Of a DNA stretch of 64,000 nt, positions 18,020-24,270 are shown piece after piece. Source of the stretch: Desulfatibacillum sp. (GTDB taxonomy: Bacteria; Desulfobacterota; Desulfobacteria; Desulfobacterales; SpSt-501). Under the pieces are notes generated by a model that worked only from the letters and a program-made list of their open reading frames with translations, was not told the DNA's origin and did no database searches. Numbering within the stretch: the stretch's first letter is position 1; every line of letters starts with the position of its first letter. The translations under genes were made by a program, and so were the position numbers. The DNA lies in assembly GCA_020725555.1 (NCBI GenBank), contig DYEU01000018.1, positions 143,113-207,112 of the forward strand, read 5' to 3'.

Positions 18020-18083
18020 GGGCCGCGGAGCTTCTCTCGCGGCGGAAAAAGGAAAACCCACACAAAGAAGAGGAGGTTCCATC

Positions 18084-18422
18084 ATGCCTGGATTCGATCG
18101 CACGGGACCCTGGGGAGAGGGCCCACGGACCGGTTGGGGAATGGGTCGCTGCGCGCCGTCGCCGGCGGAGGCCGACCCGCGGGCCATCCGGCGCGGGCTG
18201 CAGCGCGGTTTTCGCCGGGGCTTCTGTTTCTTCGGGCGCGGCCGCGGCGGAGCCGGATTCGGAGGCGGGTCCCGGTGGGTGCGTCCCGGCCGGGAAATCG
18301 ATCCGCCGGAGGGCGACGTAAGATCGCTCCTTGTCGCGCTCAGCGAACGCCTGGAGCGCATCGAAGCGCGTCTCTCCGCCGCGGCGGGAGAACCCTCCGC
18401 GGCGCGTGGGGAGGATCGATGA
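18084..18422 (+). CDS. DUF5320 family small protein
   Basis: 112-aa protein with the typical DUF5320 opening (MPGFDRTGPWGEGPRTGWG), a central Gly/Arg/Phe-rich stretch and a short C-terminal coiled coil (LVALSERLERIEARL). The function of the family is unknown; members cluster with NifX, MinD-type ATPase and DUF134 genes in anaerobic bacteria. A strong AGGAGG ribosome-binding site lies at 18071-18076, and the gene is 64 bp after the DUF134 stop, so the two are probably one transcript before the next promoter. Confidence 0.82.
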   Translation: MPGFDRTGPWGEGPRTGWGMGRCAPSPAEADPRAIRRGLQRGFRRGFCFFGRGRGGAGFGGGSRWVRPGREIDPPEGDVRSLLVALSERLERIEARLSAAAGEPSAARGEDR

Positions 18423-18448
18423 TGTGAGCAAATGATGAAAAATAAAAC

Positions 18449-18494
18449 TTGACAGGGGGACCTTGGCGACATAGCGTAACAATCAAAAGCTCAT
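18449..18494 (+). promoter_or_regulatory. Second DUF134-type promoter/operator
   Basis: TTGACA (18449-18454), 17 bp, then TAGCGT (18472-18477), followed by AAAAGCTCAT (18485-18494) and the ribosome-binding site TGGAGG. Aligned from CTTGACAG, it matches the promoter at 17610 in spacing and in the AAAAG(T/C)TCAT half-site just ahead of the ribosome-binding site. The left half of the downstream palindrome is eroded here. It is a diverged copy of the first DUF134 promoter, probably read by one or both DUF134 proteins. Confidence 0.6.
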
Positions 18495-18505
18495 TTGGAG
18501 GTCCT

Positions 18506-19249
18506 TTGCCCCGACCGCGCAAATGCCGCTTCGTGGAGGGGGTGCCTGCGGTTCGGCTCTTCAAGCCGCAGGGCATCCCCGCCCGCCAGCTGCCGGAGAT
18601 TTACCTCTTGCTCGAGGGGTTCGAGGCCCTGAGGCTTTCCGACCTCGAGGGGCTGCGTCAGGAAGAGGCCGCCGCGCGCATGCGGGTTTCCCGGCAAACC
18701 TTCGGCCGCTTGCTGGCCGAGGCCCGGCGGGCGGTCGCCGAAGCCCTGGTGAAAGGGCACTGCCTGCGGATCGAGGGCGGCCGGGTGCGGACCGCCGCCG
18801 GGGCGGGGGACCTTCCGGAAACGGCTCCCTCCGCGGAATCCGGCTGCGAGGGAAGCCCGCCAGGAGGCGCCATGAAGGAACGGATCGCAGTCAGCAGCGA
18901 GGGGCGCGACCTCGACAGCCGGGTCGACCCCCGGTTCGGCCGGGCGGCCGGTTTTTTGGTGATCGACCCCGAGACGCTTTCCTTCGAACATTTGGACAAC
19001 CGCGGCGCCCGGAGCATGGGCCAGGGTGCCGGCATCCAGGCCGCGGAGCTCCTTGCGCGGCACGGGGTGACGGTCGTCCTCACGGGCTACGTCGGCCCGA
19101 AAGCCTACCAGGCCCTGGCCGCCGCCGGAATCCGCATCGGCCAGGACCTTGAGGAGTGTACCGTGCGCGAGGCGGTCGAGCGCTACCGGGAAGGCCGCGT
19201 CCGGCTGGCCGAGGGACCCCATCGCCCGCCGGCCGGGGGCCGCCCGTGA
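18506..19249 (+). CDS. DUF134-NifX (dinitrogenase Fe-Mo cofactor domain) fusion
   Basis: 247-aa fusion. Residues 1-95 are a DUF134 helix-turn-helix unit (MPRPRKCRF, RMRVSRQTFGRLLAEARR). Residues 122-240 are a NifX/NifB-type Fe-Mo cofactor domain (KERIAVSSEGRDLDSRVDPRFGR, VVLTGYVGPKAYQAL). The start is TTG at 18506, chosen because TGGAGG is well placed and the MPRPR signature begins there. The C-terminal domain probably binds a metal or Fe-S compound, making this a candidate metallocluster-sensing regulator. It ends by overlapping the next gene by 4 bp (GTGA). The fusion is known in the DUF134 family; its ligand is unknown. Confidence 0.88.
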   Translation: MPRPRKCRFVEGVPAVRLFKPQGIPARQLPEIYLLLEGFEALRLSDLEGLRQEEAAARMRVSRQTFGRLLAEARRAVAEALVKGHCLRIEGGRVRTAAGAGDLPETAPSAESGCEGSPPGGAMKERIAVSSEGRDLDSRVDPRFGRAAGFLVIDPETLSFEHLDNRGARSMGQGAGIQAAELLARHGVTVVLTGYVGPKAYQALAAAGIRIGQDLEECTVREAVERYREGRVRLAEGPHRPPAGGRP

Positions 19250-20139
19250 TCGTCGCCGTCGCCAGCGGCAAGGGCGGGACCGGCAAGACCACGGTCGCCT
19301 CCTGCCTCGCCTGGGTCTGGAAGGGGCCCGTGCTCGCCGTCGACCTCGACGTCGAGGAGCCCAACCTGCATCTTTTCCTCAAGCCCCGCCTCGACGGCCG
19401 GCGGCCGGCGGCGCTCGAGGTGCCGATCGCCGACGAGGCCCGCTGCACCTTCTGCGGGGCCTGCGCCGATCTCTGCCAGTTCAAGGCGATCACCGTGCTC
19501 GGCTCGGTGCTGCTGGCCTTCCCGGAGATGTGCCACGGCTGCGGCGGCTGCATCGCCGTCTGCCCGCAGGGAGCCCTCGCACCCGGCAGCCGTGAGTTGG
19601 GCGAGGTGCTCTGGGGACACGCGGGCGGCGGCCGCATCGGGTTCTGCATGGGGCGCCTGCGCGTGGGCGAAGCGCTCAGCCCGCCGCTCATGCGCGCGGT
19701 CATCGCGCAGGCCCGGGAGCTCGCCCTCCCCGCCGGGGCCGACGTCGTGATCGACGCCCCGCCGGGAACGAGCTGCCCGGCCATCCAGGCGGTGTCCCCC
19801 GCCGATCTTATCGTGCTCGTCACCGAGCCCACGCCCTTCGGGTTTCACGATTTCCGTCTCGCCCACGAGGCCTTTCTCCCGCTGGGCAAACCGATGGCCG
19901 TCGTGGTGAACCGGGCCGGCCTCGGCGGGGAGGACCTGCACGGCTACTGCCGGCGGGAAAACCTGCCGATCCTCGCCGAGATCCCGCTCGACCGCCGGAT
20001 TGCCCGCGCCTACGCGAAAGGGGACGTGGTCGCCGCCGCGCTCACCGACCTGCACGCCCTCTTCGAGCGGCTGGCGGACCGCATCGGCGGCGTGGCGGAT
20101 GCCCCGCGCCCCGTGCCGGAGGCCGCCCCCCATGCCTGA
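19246..20139 (+). CDS. MinD-superfamily ATPase with inserted ferredoxin domain (first copy)
   Basis: 297-aa P-loop ATPase with a deviant Walker A (SGKGGTGKTT, about 8-16) and an inserted pair of [4Fe-4S] motifs (CTFCGACADLC and CHGCGGCIAVCP, roughly 65-105). VIDAPPG and VTEPTPFGFHD are the MinD/ParA signatures. Such ATPases occur in pairs in ORP-type clusters and are thought to carry or load Fe-S or mixed-metal clusters. The start is GTG within the stop of the preceding gene (4 bp overlap). It overlaps the second ATPase by 8 bp, indicating coupled expression and probably a heterodimer. Confidence 0.9.
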   Translation: MIVAVASGKGGTGKTTVASCLAWVWKGPVLAVDLDVEEPNLHLFLKPRLDGRRPAALEVPIADEARCTFCGACADLCQFKAITVLGSVLLAFPEMCHGCGGCIAVCPQGALAPGSRELGEVLWGHAGGGRIGFCMGRLRVGEALSPPLMRAVIAQARELALPAGADVVIDAPPGTSCPAIQAVSPADLIVLVTEPTPFGFHDFRLAHEAFLPLGKPMAVVVNRAGLGGEDLHGYCRRENLPILAEIPLDRRIARAYAKGDVVAAALTDLHALFERLADRIGGVADAPRPVPEAAPHA

Positions 20140-21019
20140 GCTCCTCGTCATCAGCGGCAAGGGCGGAACGGGCAAGACCTCGCTCACGGCGGCCTTTGCG
20201 CATCTGGCCCGCGAAGCCGTTCTCTGCGACCTCGACGTGGACGCACCCGACCTGCACATCCTGCTGGCACCGGAGATCGAAACCCGCGAGGACTTCATCT
20301 CCGGCCACGAGGCGGTGATCGACCCCGCCGCCTGCACGGGGTGCGGGCAATGCGCCGAACGCTGCCGTTTCGGTGCGGTCGTCGCCGAGGGCGCCGGCTG
20401 CCGCATCGACCCGTTGAAGTGCGAGGGCTGCAAGGTCTGCGTCCATTTCTGCCCCGCGGGGGCGATCGCGTTTCCGGCGCGCCGTTGCGGGGAGTGGTAC
20501 CGCTCCCGCACCCGCTTCGGGCCCCTGGTCCACGCCCGGCTGTTGCCCGGGGCGGAAAACTCCGGACGCCTCGTCGCCCTGTTGCGCGAAAAAGCCCGCG
20601 AGCTCGCCCGCAGCGCGGGGTACCGGCTCATCCTCGCCGACGGCGCCCCGGGCATCGGCTGCCCGGTCATCAGCTCGCTCTCCGGGGTCGATGCCGCCGT
20701 GGTGGTCACCGAGCCCACGCCGTCGGGGATCCACGATCTCGAGCGCGTGATCGGCCTGTGCCGCCACTTCCGCGTCCCGGCGGGCGTGATCGTCAACAAG
20801 GCCGACCTGGCGCCGGAAAACACCGCGTCGCTCAAATCCTGGGGCGCCGCGAACGGGATCGCCTGCCTCGGCGAGCTCGGCTACGACGACCGCTTCACCG
20901 CGGCGATGATCCGGCGGCAGGCGGTCACCGAATGTGGCGACGACGGCCCGGCGGCCGAACTGCGCCGAATCTGGGATCGCATCCAGGAATGGATCACCCG
21001 GCAGGCCCGCGCGGCCTGA
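20132..21019 (+). CDS. MinD-superfamily ATPase with inserted ferredoxin domain (second copy)
   Basis: 295-aa paralogue of the preceding protein: Walker A SGKGGTGKTS near the N-terminus, ferredoxin insert with CTGCGQCAERC and CEGCKVCVHFCP (about 65-110), ADGAPG and VTEPTPSGIHD signatures. It lies in the same operon as the NifX-type genes. Paired ferredoxin-ATPases next to orange-protein genes are known from Desulfovibrio, where they belong to a multiprotein complex. The exact role is not established; cluster transfer to the NifX protein that follows is a reasonable inference. Confidence 0.9.
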   Translation: MPELLVISGKGGTGKTSLTAAFAHLAREAVLCDLDVDAPDLHILLAPEIETREDFISGHEAVIDPAACTGCGQCAERCRFGAVVAEGAGCRIDPLKCEGCKVCVHFCPAGAIAFPARRCGEWYRSRTRFGPLVHARLLPGAENSGRLVALLREKARELARSAGYRLILADGAPGIGCPVISSLSGVDAAVVVTEPTPSGIHDLERVIGLCRHFRVPAGVIVNKADLAPENTASLKSWGAANGIACLGELGYDDRFTAAMIRRQAVTECGDDGPAAELRRIWDRIQEWITRQARAA

Positions 21020-21055
21020 ATCATGGAATCGCTGTCGGAAAGGAGAACCTCACCC

Positions 21056-21436
21056 ATGAACACGGTCATCGCCGTACCCTCGGAAGCCCCCGGCGGCCTG
21101 GACGCCGCGATCGGGGTCCACTTCGGCCACTGCGAGCTCTACACCCTGGTGACGCTGGACGAGGGGCGCATCCGCGCCGTCGAAATCCTCCCCAACGTGC
21201 CGCACGAGCAGGGCGGGTGCATGGCGCCCGTGAGTCACCTGGCGCAGAACCGCGTGCGCGTGCTGCTGGCCGGCGGCATGGGCATGCGGCCCCTCATGGG
21301 GTTCCAGCAGATGGGCATCCAGGTCTTTCACTGCGGGGAGGCACGCACCGTGGGCGAGGCCGTGGCCGCGTTCAGCGAGGGAAAGCTCCAGGAATTCGCA
21401 AGCCGCCACACCTGCGGCGGCGGGGGGGGCAGATAG
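21056..21436 (+). CDS. NifX/orange-protein-like cofactor-binding protein
   Basis: 126-aa stand-alone dinitrogenase iron-molybdenum cofactor family protein (NTVIAVPSEAPGGLDA, HFGHCELYTL, VLLAGGMGMRPL). Homologues include the Mo-Cu cluster-binding orange protein of Desulfovibrio. Cys and His positions (HFGHC, FHCGEA, HTCGG at the C-terminus) could ligate metal. An ATG at 21056 with AAGGAG upstream is preferred to the earlier ATG at 21023. The location directly after two ferredoxin-ATPases fits an ORP-type complex. The metal bound cannot be told from sequence. Confidence 0.87.
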   Translation: MNTVIAVPSEAPGGLDAAIGVHFGHCELYTLVTLDEGRIRAVEILPNVPHEQGGCMAPVSHLAQNRVRVLLAGGMGMRPLMGFQQMGIQVFHCGEARTVGEAVAAFSEGKLQEFASRHTCGGGGGR

Positions 21437-21449
21437 AAAGGGGTTCCCC

Positions 21450-21710
21450 GTGCCGATCTACGAAATCCGTTGCCCGGATTGCGGCTTCGAGGGGGAGACG
21501 GTCGTCCGCGCCGTCGGCTCGCCGTTGTCCTGCCCCCGCTGCGGCGGAAACCGCCCGCAAAAGCTCATCTCGGCCTCGAGCCCGCTGAGCGGCGCAAGCC
21601 GCCGGCCGCTTCCCGGCCCCCGCGATCACGGCTGCTGCGGCAGCCGGCCGGCCGATGCCGGTTGCGCAGGCCCCGGCTCCTGCTGCGGGAAAGCCGCCCC
21701 GCGGGGCTGA
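21450..21710 (+). CDS. FmdB-family zinc-ribbon protein
   Basis: 86-aa protein opening with MPIYEIRCPDCGFEGE, then CPRCGG, the CxxC/CxxC zinc ribbon of the FmdB regulatory-protein family. The C-terminal half is rich in Cys (HGCCGS, PGSCCGK), which might bind an additional metal. The start is GTG at 21450, with GAAAGGGG upstream. It is co-transcribed with the NifX-type gene 13 bp upstream. The function is unknown. Confidence 0.82.
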   Translation: MPIYEIRCPDCGFEGETVVRAVGSPLSCPRCGGNRPQKLISASSPLSGASRRPLPGPRDHGCCGSRPADAGCAGPGSCCGKAAPRG

Positions 21711-21726
21711 ACCCCAAGGAGGGGTC

Positions 21727-22110
21727 GTGAACCGCAAGGCCTGCATCCTGGTCGTCTCCGCCGCAGAGGGCGAGCTCGACGAGTTCTGCCGCGTTCTCGC
21801 GGAGGAATCCGGCTGCGAGATCCTCCGCGTCCCGGACGGGAAAACCGCGCTCGGCGAGGCCCGGAGAAAGACGCCCCGGGCCGTGATCCTCGCCGAGGAG
21901 CTGCTCGACATGCCCGGACTCGAGCTGGTGCGGGCGCTTTTGCCGATCCATGCCTTCATCCACACGGCCGTCATGAGCGACCTGCCCGCCGCGGCGTTTC
22001 ACGAGGCGGCGGAAGGCCTGGGGGTCATGGCCCAGCTCCCCGCCGCCCCCCGCGCCGCCGATGCGCGCCGTTTTCTGGAGCGCCTGCAACGGCTGAGTGC
22101 CGGCGGCTGA
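21727..22110 (+). CDS. Degenerate receiver protein closing the ORP-like cluster
   Basis: 127-aa protein with receiver-like layout but a non-canonical active site: the acidic pair is replaced by SAAEG after ILVV, and the phospho-acceptor strand reads AVILAEELLDMPG with no Asp in the usual place. The start is GTG, preceded by AAGGAGG, 16 bp after the FmdB-type gene. It is probably regulatory through protein contacts, not phosphorylation. It parallels the pseudo-receiver that opens the Hdr operon. Confidence 0.7.
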   Translation: MNRKACILVVSAAEGELDEFCRVLAEESGCEILRVPDGKTALGEARRKTPRAVILAEELLDMPGLELVRALLPIHAFIHTAVMSDLPAAAFHEAAEGLGVMAQLPAAPRAADARRFLERLQRLSAGG

Positions 22111-22174
22111 GCGGCACATGCGGCAAGCCAAGCTCTGCGAAGCGGGAAGAACGCATGGGGTGGTGCGCCATTTC

Positions 22175-22215
22175 GTCAAGTGACACTTGACAAATTGAGA
22201 CAGACGGCCTATCCC
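22175..22215 (+). promoter_or_regulatory. Palindromic operator overlapping a promoter of the MerR-type gene
   Basis: A perfect 17 bp palindrome GTCAAGTG-A-CACTTGAC (22175-22191) overlaps a -35 box TTGACA (22187-22192). With 17 bp spacing the -10 would be TATCCC (22210-22215), which is poor. The MerR-type gene starts 40 bp later. Autoregulation by that protein is likely, although MerR sites usually lie between -35 and -10. Confidence 0.5.
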
Positions 22216-22254
22216 CCTTGCCGCACCCCGCTTCCCCTCGCCGCCGGAGAGCGC

Positions 22255-23001
22255 ATGGCCGCCAAGGATCTTCGATCACGGGAAAAGGGGCCCCGCACCG
22301 CGGGCCGTATGAGGATGCGCGAGCTGGTGCGCGCGGCCGGGGTCCCGAAATCGACGATTTTGTTCTACCTTGCCGCGGGCCTTCTCCCCCCGCCCCTGCG
22401 CACGGGGCCGAACAGCGCCTGGTACGACCCGGGGTGCGTCACGCGCATCGCGCTCATCCGGCGGCTGCAACGCCGGGAGCGCCTCTCCCTCGCCGAGATC
22501 GCCGCGCGCCTGCAGGGGGAGAAGAAACGCCGGCTGCCGGGCGTCCCGCCCCGGCCCCCCGGGGAGGCGGAAGCCCCCGCGGCCGCGGCCCCCCGGGAGC
22601 GGGCCTGCGACGCGGCGGCCTTTTCCCGCGCCACGGGGATCTCCCCCGGGCTGCTCGACCGGCTGGTGCGGCGCGGGCTTCTGGTCCCCGGCCGCGACGG
22701 GCGCTTCGCCGCGGCGGACATCGCGGCCGGGTGCGCGCTCGGGGCGCTCCTGGAGGAGGGGTGCGACTGGGAGGATCTCGGGGAATACGCGGATGCGGCG
22801 CAGCGGCTCGCCTTGCTCGAGCAACGGCTGCTCGGAGCCGTGCCGGGGGGGACGGAGGAGGCGCGGCGCTCGGCTTCCGCCCGCCTCACCGCGCTGCGCC
22901 GCCACCTCTTCGTGGACCGGCTGGGAGATCGCCTTTCCCGGCGGCACGAGGCGGCGGCCGGCCGGGACCGCGCTCGCGATGCCGAGCCGTGGCTCGATTG
23001 A
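22255..23001 (+). CDS. MerR-family transcriptional regulator
   Basis: 248-aa regulator. An N-terminal winged helix-turn-helix of the MerR type (MRMRELVRAAGVPKSTILFYLAAGLLP, then LIRRLQRRERLSLAEIAARL) is followed by a Pro/Ala linker and a second helical unit (FSRATGISPGLLDRLVRRGLLVPG) that resembles another MerR DNA-binding head. It is longer than most MerR proteins, and the effector region shows no recognisable metal-binding Cys pair. The ATG at 22255 is chosen for its GGAGAG; a GTG at 22180 lies within the operator and is unlikely. Confidence 0.8.
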   Translation: MAAKDLRSREKGPRTAGRMRMRELVRAAGVPKSTILFYLAAGLLPPPLRTGPNSAWYDPGCVTRIALIRRLQRRERLSLAEIAARLQGEKKRRLPGVPPRPPGEAEAPAAAAPRERACDAAAFSRATGISPGLLDRLVRRGLLVPGRDGRFAAADIAAGCALGALLEEGCDWEDLGEYADAAQRLALLEQRLLGAVPGGTEEARRSASARLTALRRHLFVDRLGDRLSRRHEAAAGRDRARDAEPWLD

Positions 23002-23008
23002 GCCCCTG

Positions 23009-23025
23009 CGCCGCGCCCCGCGGCG
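23009..23025. terminator. Short hairpin between convergent genes
   Basis: CGCCGCG-CCC-CGCGGCG forms a perfect 7 bp stem in the 30 bp between the MerR gene and the convergent small zinc-binding gene. No T-run follows on either strand, so it may be a weak or Rho-assisted bidirectional terminator. Confidence 0.4.
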
Positions 23026-23031
23026 GGCAAA

Positions 23032-23229
23032 TCAGGCCGCGCCGCTCGCGCAGCAGCGCGGGTAGGGGTTGAGCAACGCCTCGTAGCAGCCGCTGCAGAG
23101 GCAGAAACCGCGGCCGCCGATGGCGGCGTGCTCGGGGTCCTTCAGCACCAGGCCGCAGGAGGCGCAGACCGCCGCGCTCTCCGCGGGCTTCGGCTTCGAT
23201 GGCCGCTTCGCGTCAGGGGCTTCGCTCAT
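23032..23229 (-). CDS. Small Cys-rich protein, possible zinc ribbon
   Basis: 65-aa protein with a charged Lys/Pro-rich N-terminus, then CASCGLVL and FCLCSGCYEALLN, ending YPRCCASG. The two CxxC pairs fit a zinc or Fe-S knuckle. No family is assigned. It is convergent with the MerR gene and read from the long intergenic region at 23230-23582. The intact reading frame and paired cysteines make it a likely real gene. Confidence 0.6.
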   Translation of the reverse strand: MSEAPDAKRPSKPKPAESAAVCASCGLVLKDPEHAAIGGRGFCLCSGCYEALLNPYPRCCASGAA

Positions 23230-23582
23230 GGGGGGACACCGTCCTTTTCTTCCGGCTTCCGCGACGGATGCGCATCGCGGGGCCCGCGCCGTCCGGGGCG
23301 ACGCGGCCGCTTAGAGAAAGATCAAAAACCGTGCCTCGCCGCCGGGCGGCGGCCCATTGGAAAGCATTTGCATTGCTTCCAATAGGTTGCCTTTCAGGAC
23401 GGAAAAACCTGCATCGCCGCCCGGGAGAGGCGATCAATGCAAATCTGTCATTTCAACGCGAAATTTAACACAAAAATGTCATTCCCTTTTGACCGGCGGG
23501 CCGGAATGCGGTAGCGTGGCCGGCATGCGCCGGGCAGCCGCACGGCCCGGAGACGACACCGCCTGCCCGAAGGAGGAAAGCC
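23230..23582. other. 353 bp intergenic region between divergent genes
   Basis: No gene is supported here. It is less G+C-rich in its second half. It holds an imperfect inverted repeat (ATTGGAAaGCA/TGCTTCCAAT, 23356-23383, loop TTTGCAT, one bulged A) and a sigma-70-type promoter for the UPF0173 gene (23489-23517). The promoter of the leftward small gene was not identified. Confidence 0.6.
23489..23517 (+). promoter_or_regulatory. Sigma-70-type promoter for the UPF0173 gene
   Basis: TTGACC (23489-23494), 17 bp, TAGCGT (23512-23517). The -10 is identical to that at 18472, with the same spacing. A strong AAGGAGG ribosome-binding site follows ahead of the ATG at 23583. Confidence 0.6.
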
Positions 23583-24266
23583 ATGAGCGTCAAGGCCACC
23601 TGGCTCAGCCATGCGTGCTTTCTGATCGAAAGCCCCAAGGCCCGTATCCTGATCGACCCCTTTCTCACCGGCAACCCGCTGGCGCCCGTGAAGGCCGAGG
23701 CGGTCGCCGCGGACTACATCCTCGTCTCCCACGGCCACGGCGACCATGTCGGCGACACGGTGGCCATCGCCCAGCGGACCGGCGCGACCGTGGTCTCGAA
23801 TTTCGAGATCCACAACTGGCTGGCCGCCCAGGGCGTGAAACACCTCCACCCCCAGCACATCGGCGGCGGCTTCGACTACCCCTGGGGGCGGCTCAAGCTC
23901 ACCCTCGCCCTCCACGGCTCGGCCCTCCCCGACGGCTCCTACGGCGGGAACCCCTGCGGTTTCCTGCTCACGCTGGAGGGGTGCACGATCTACCATGCCT
24001 GCGACACGGGGCTCTTCGGCGACATGGCGCTGATCGGCGAGGAGGGGATCGACCTCGCCATTCTCCCGATCGGCGACAACTTCACCATGGGCCCCGACGA
24101 CGCCCTGCGGGCCGTGAAGCTCATCCGGCCCAAGCGCGCCGTCCCGATCCACTACGACACCTTCGAGGTGATCCGGCAGGACCCGGGGGCGTGGGCGAAA
24201 CGGGTGGAGCAGGAGACCGCGACGCGCGTGACGGTGATGAAGCCCGGCGAGACGATCGCGCTCTGA
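23583..24266 (+). CDS. UPF0173 metal-dependent hydrolase (metallo-beta-lactamase fold)
   Basis: 227-aa protein with the metallo-beta-lactamase metal-binding motif SHGHGDHVGD (about 49-58) and later ligands in YHACDTGLFGDM and PIHYDTF, as in the UPF0173/YtkL family. These are soluble zinc hydrolases of unknown substrate. AAGGAGG lies well placed before the ATG. It is transcribed alone from its own promoter and ends 4 bp from the convergent radical SAM gene. Confidence 0.92.
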   Translation: MSVKATWLSHACFLIESPKARILIDPFLTGNPLAPVKAEAVAADYILVSHGHGDHVGDTVAIAQRTGATVVSNFEIHNWLAAQGVKHLHPQHIGGGFDYPWGRLKLTLALHGSALPDGSYGGNPCGFLLTLEGCTIYHACDTGLFGDMALIGEEGIDLAILPIGDNFTMGPDDALRAVKLIRPKRAVPIHYDTFEVIRQDPGAWAKRVEQETATRVTVMKPGETIAL

Positions 24267-24270
24267 GGGT

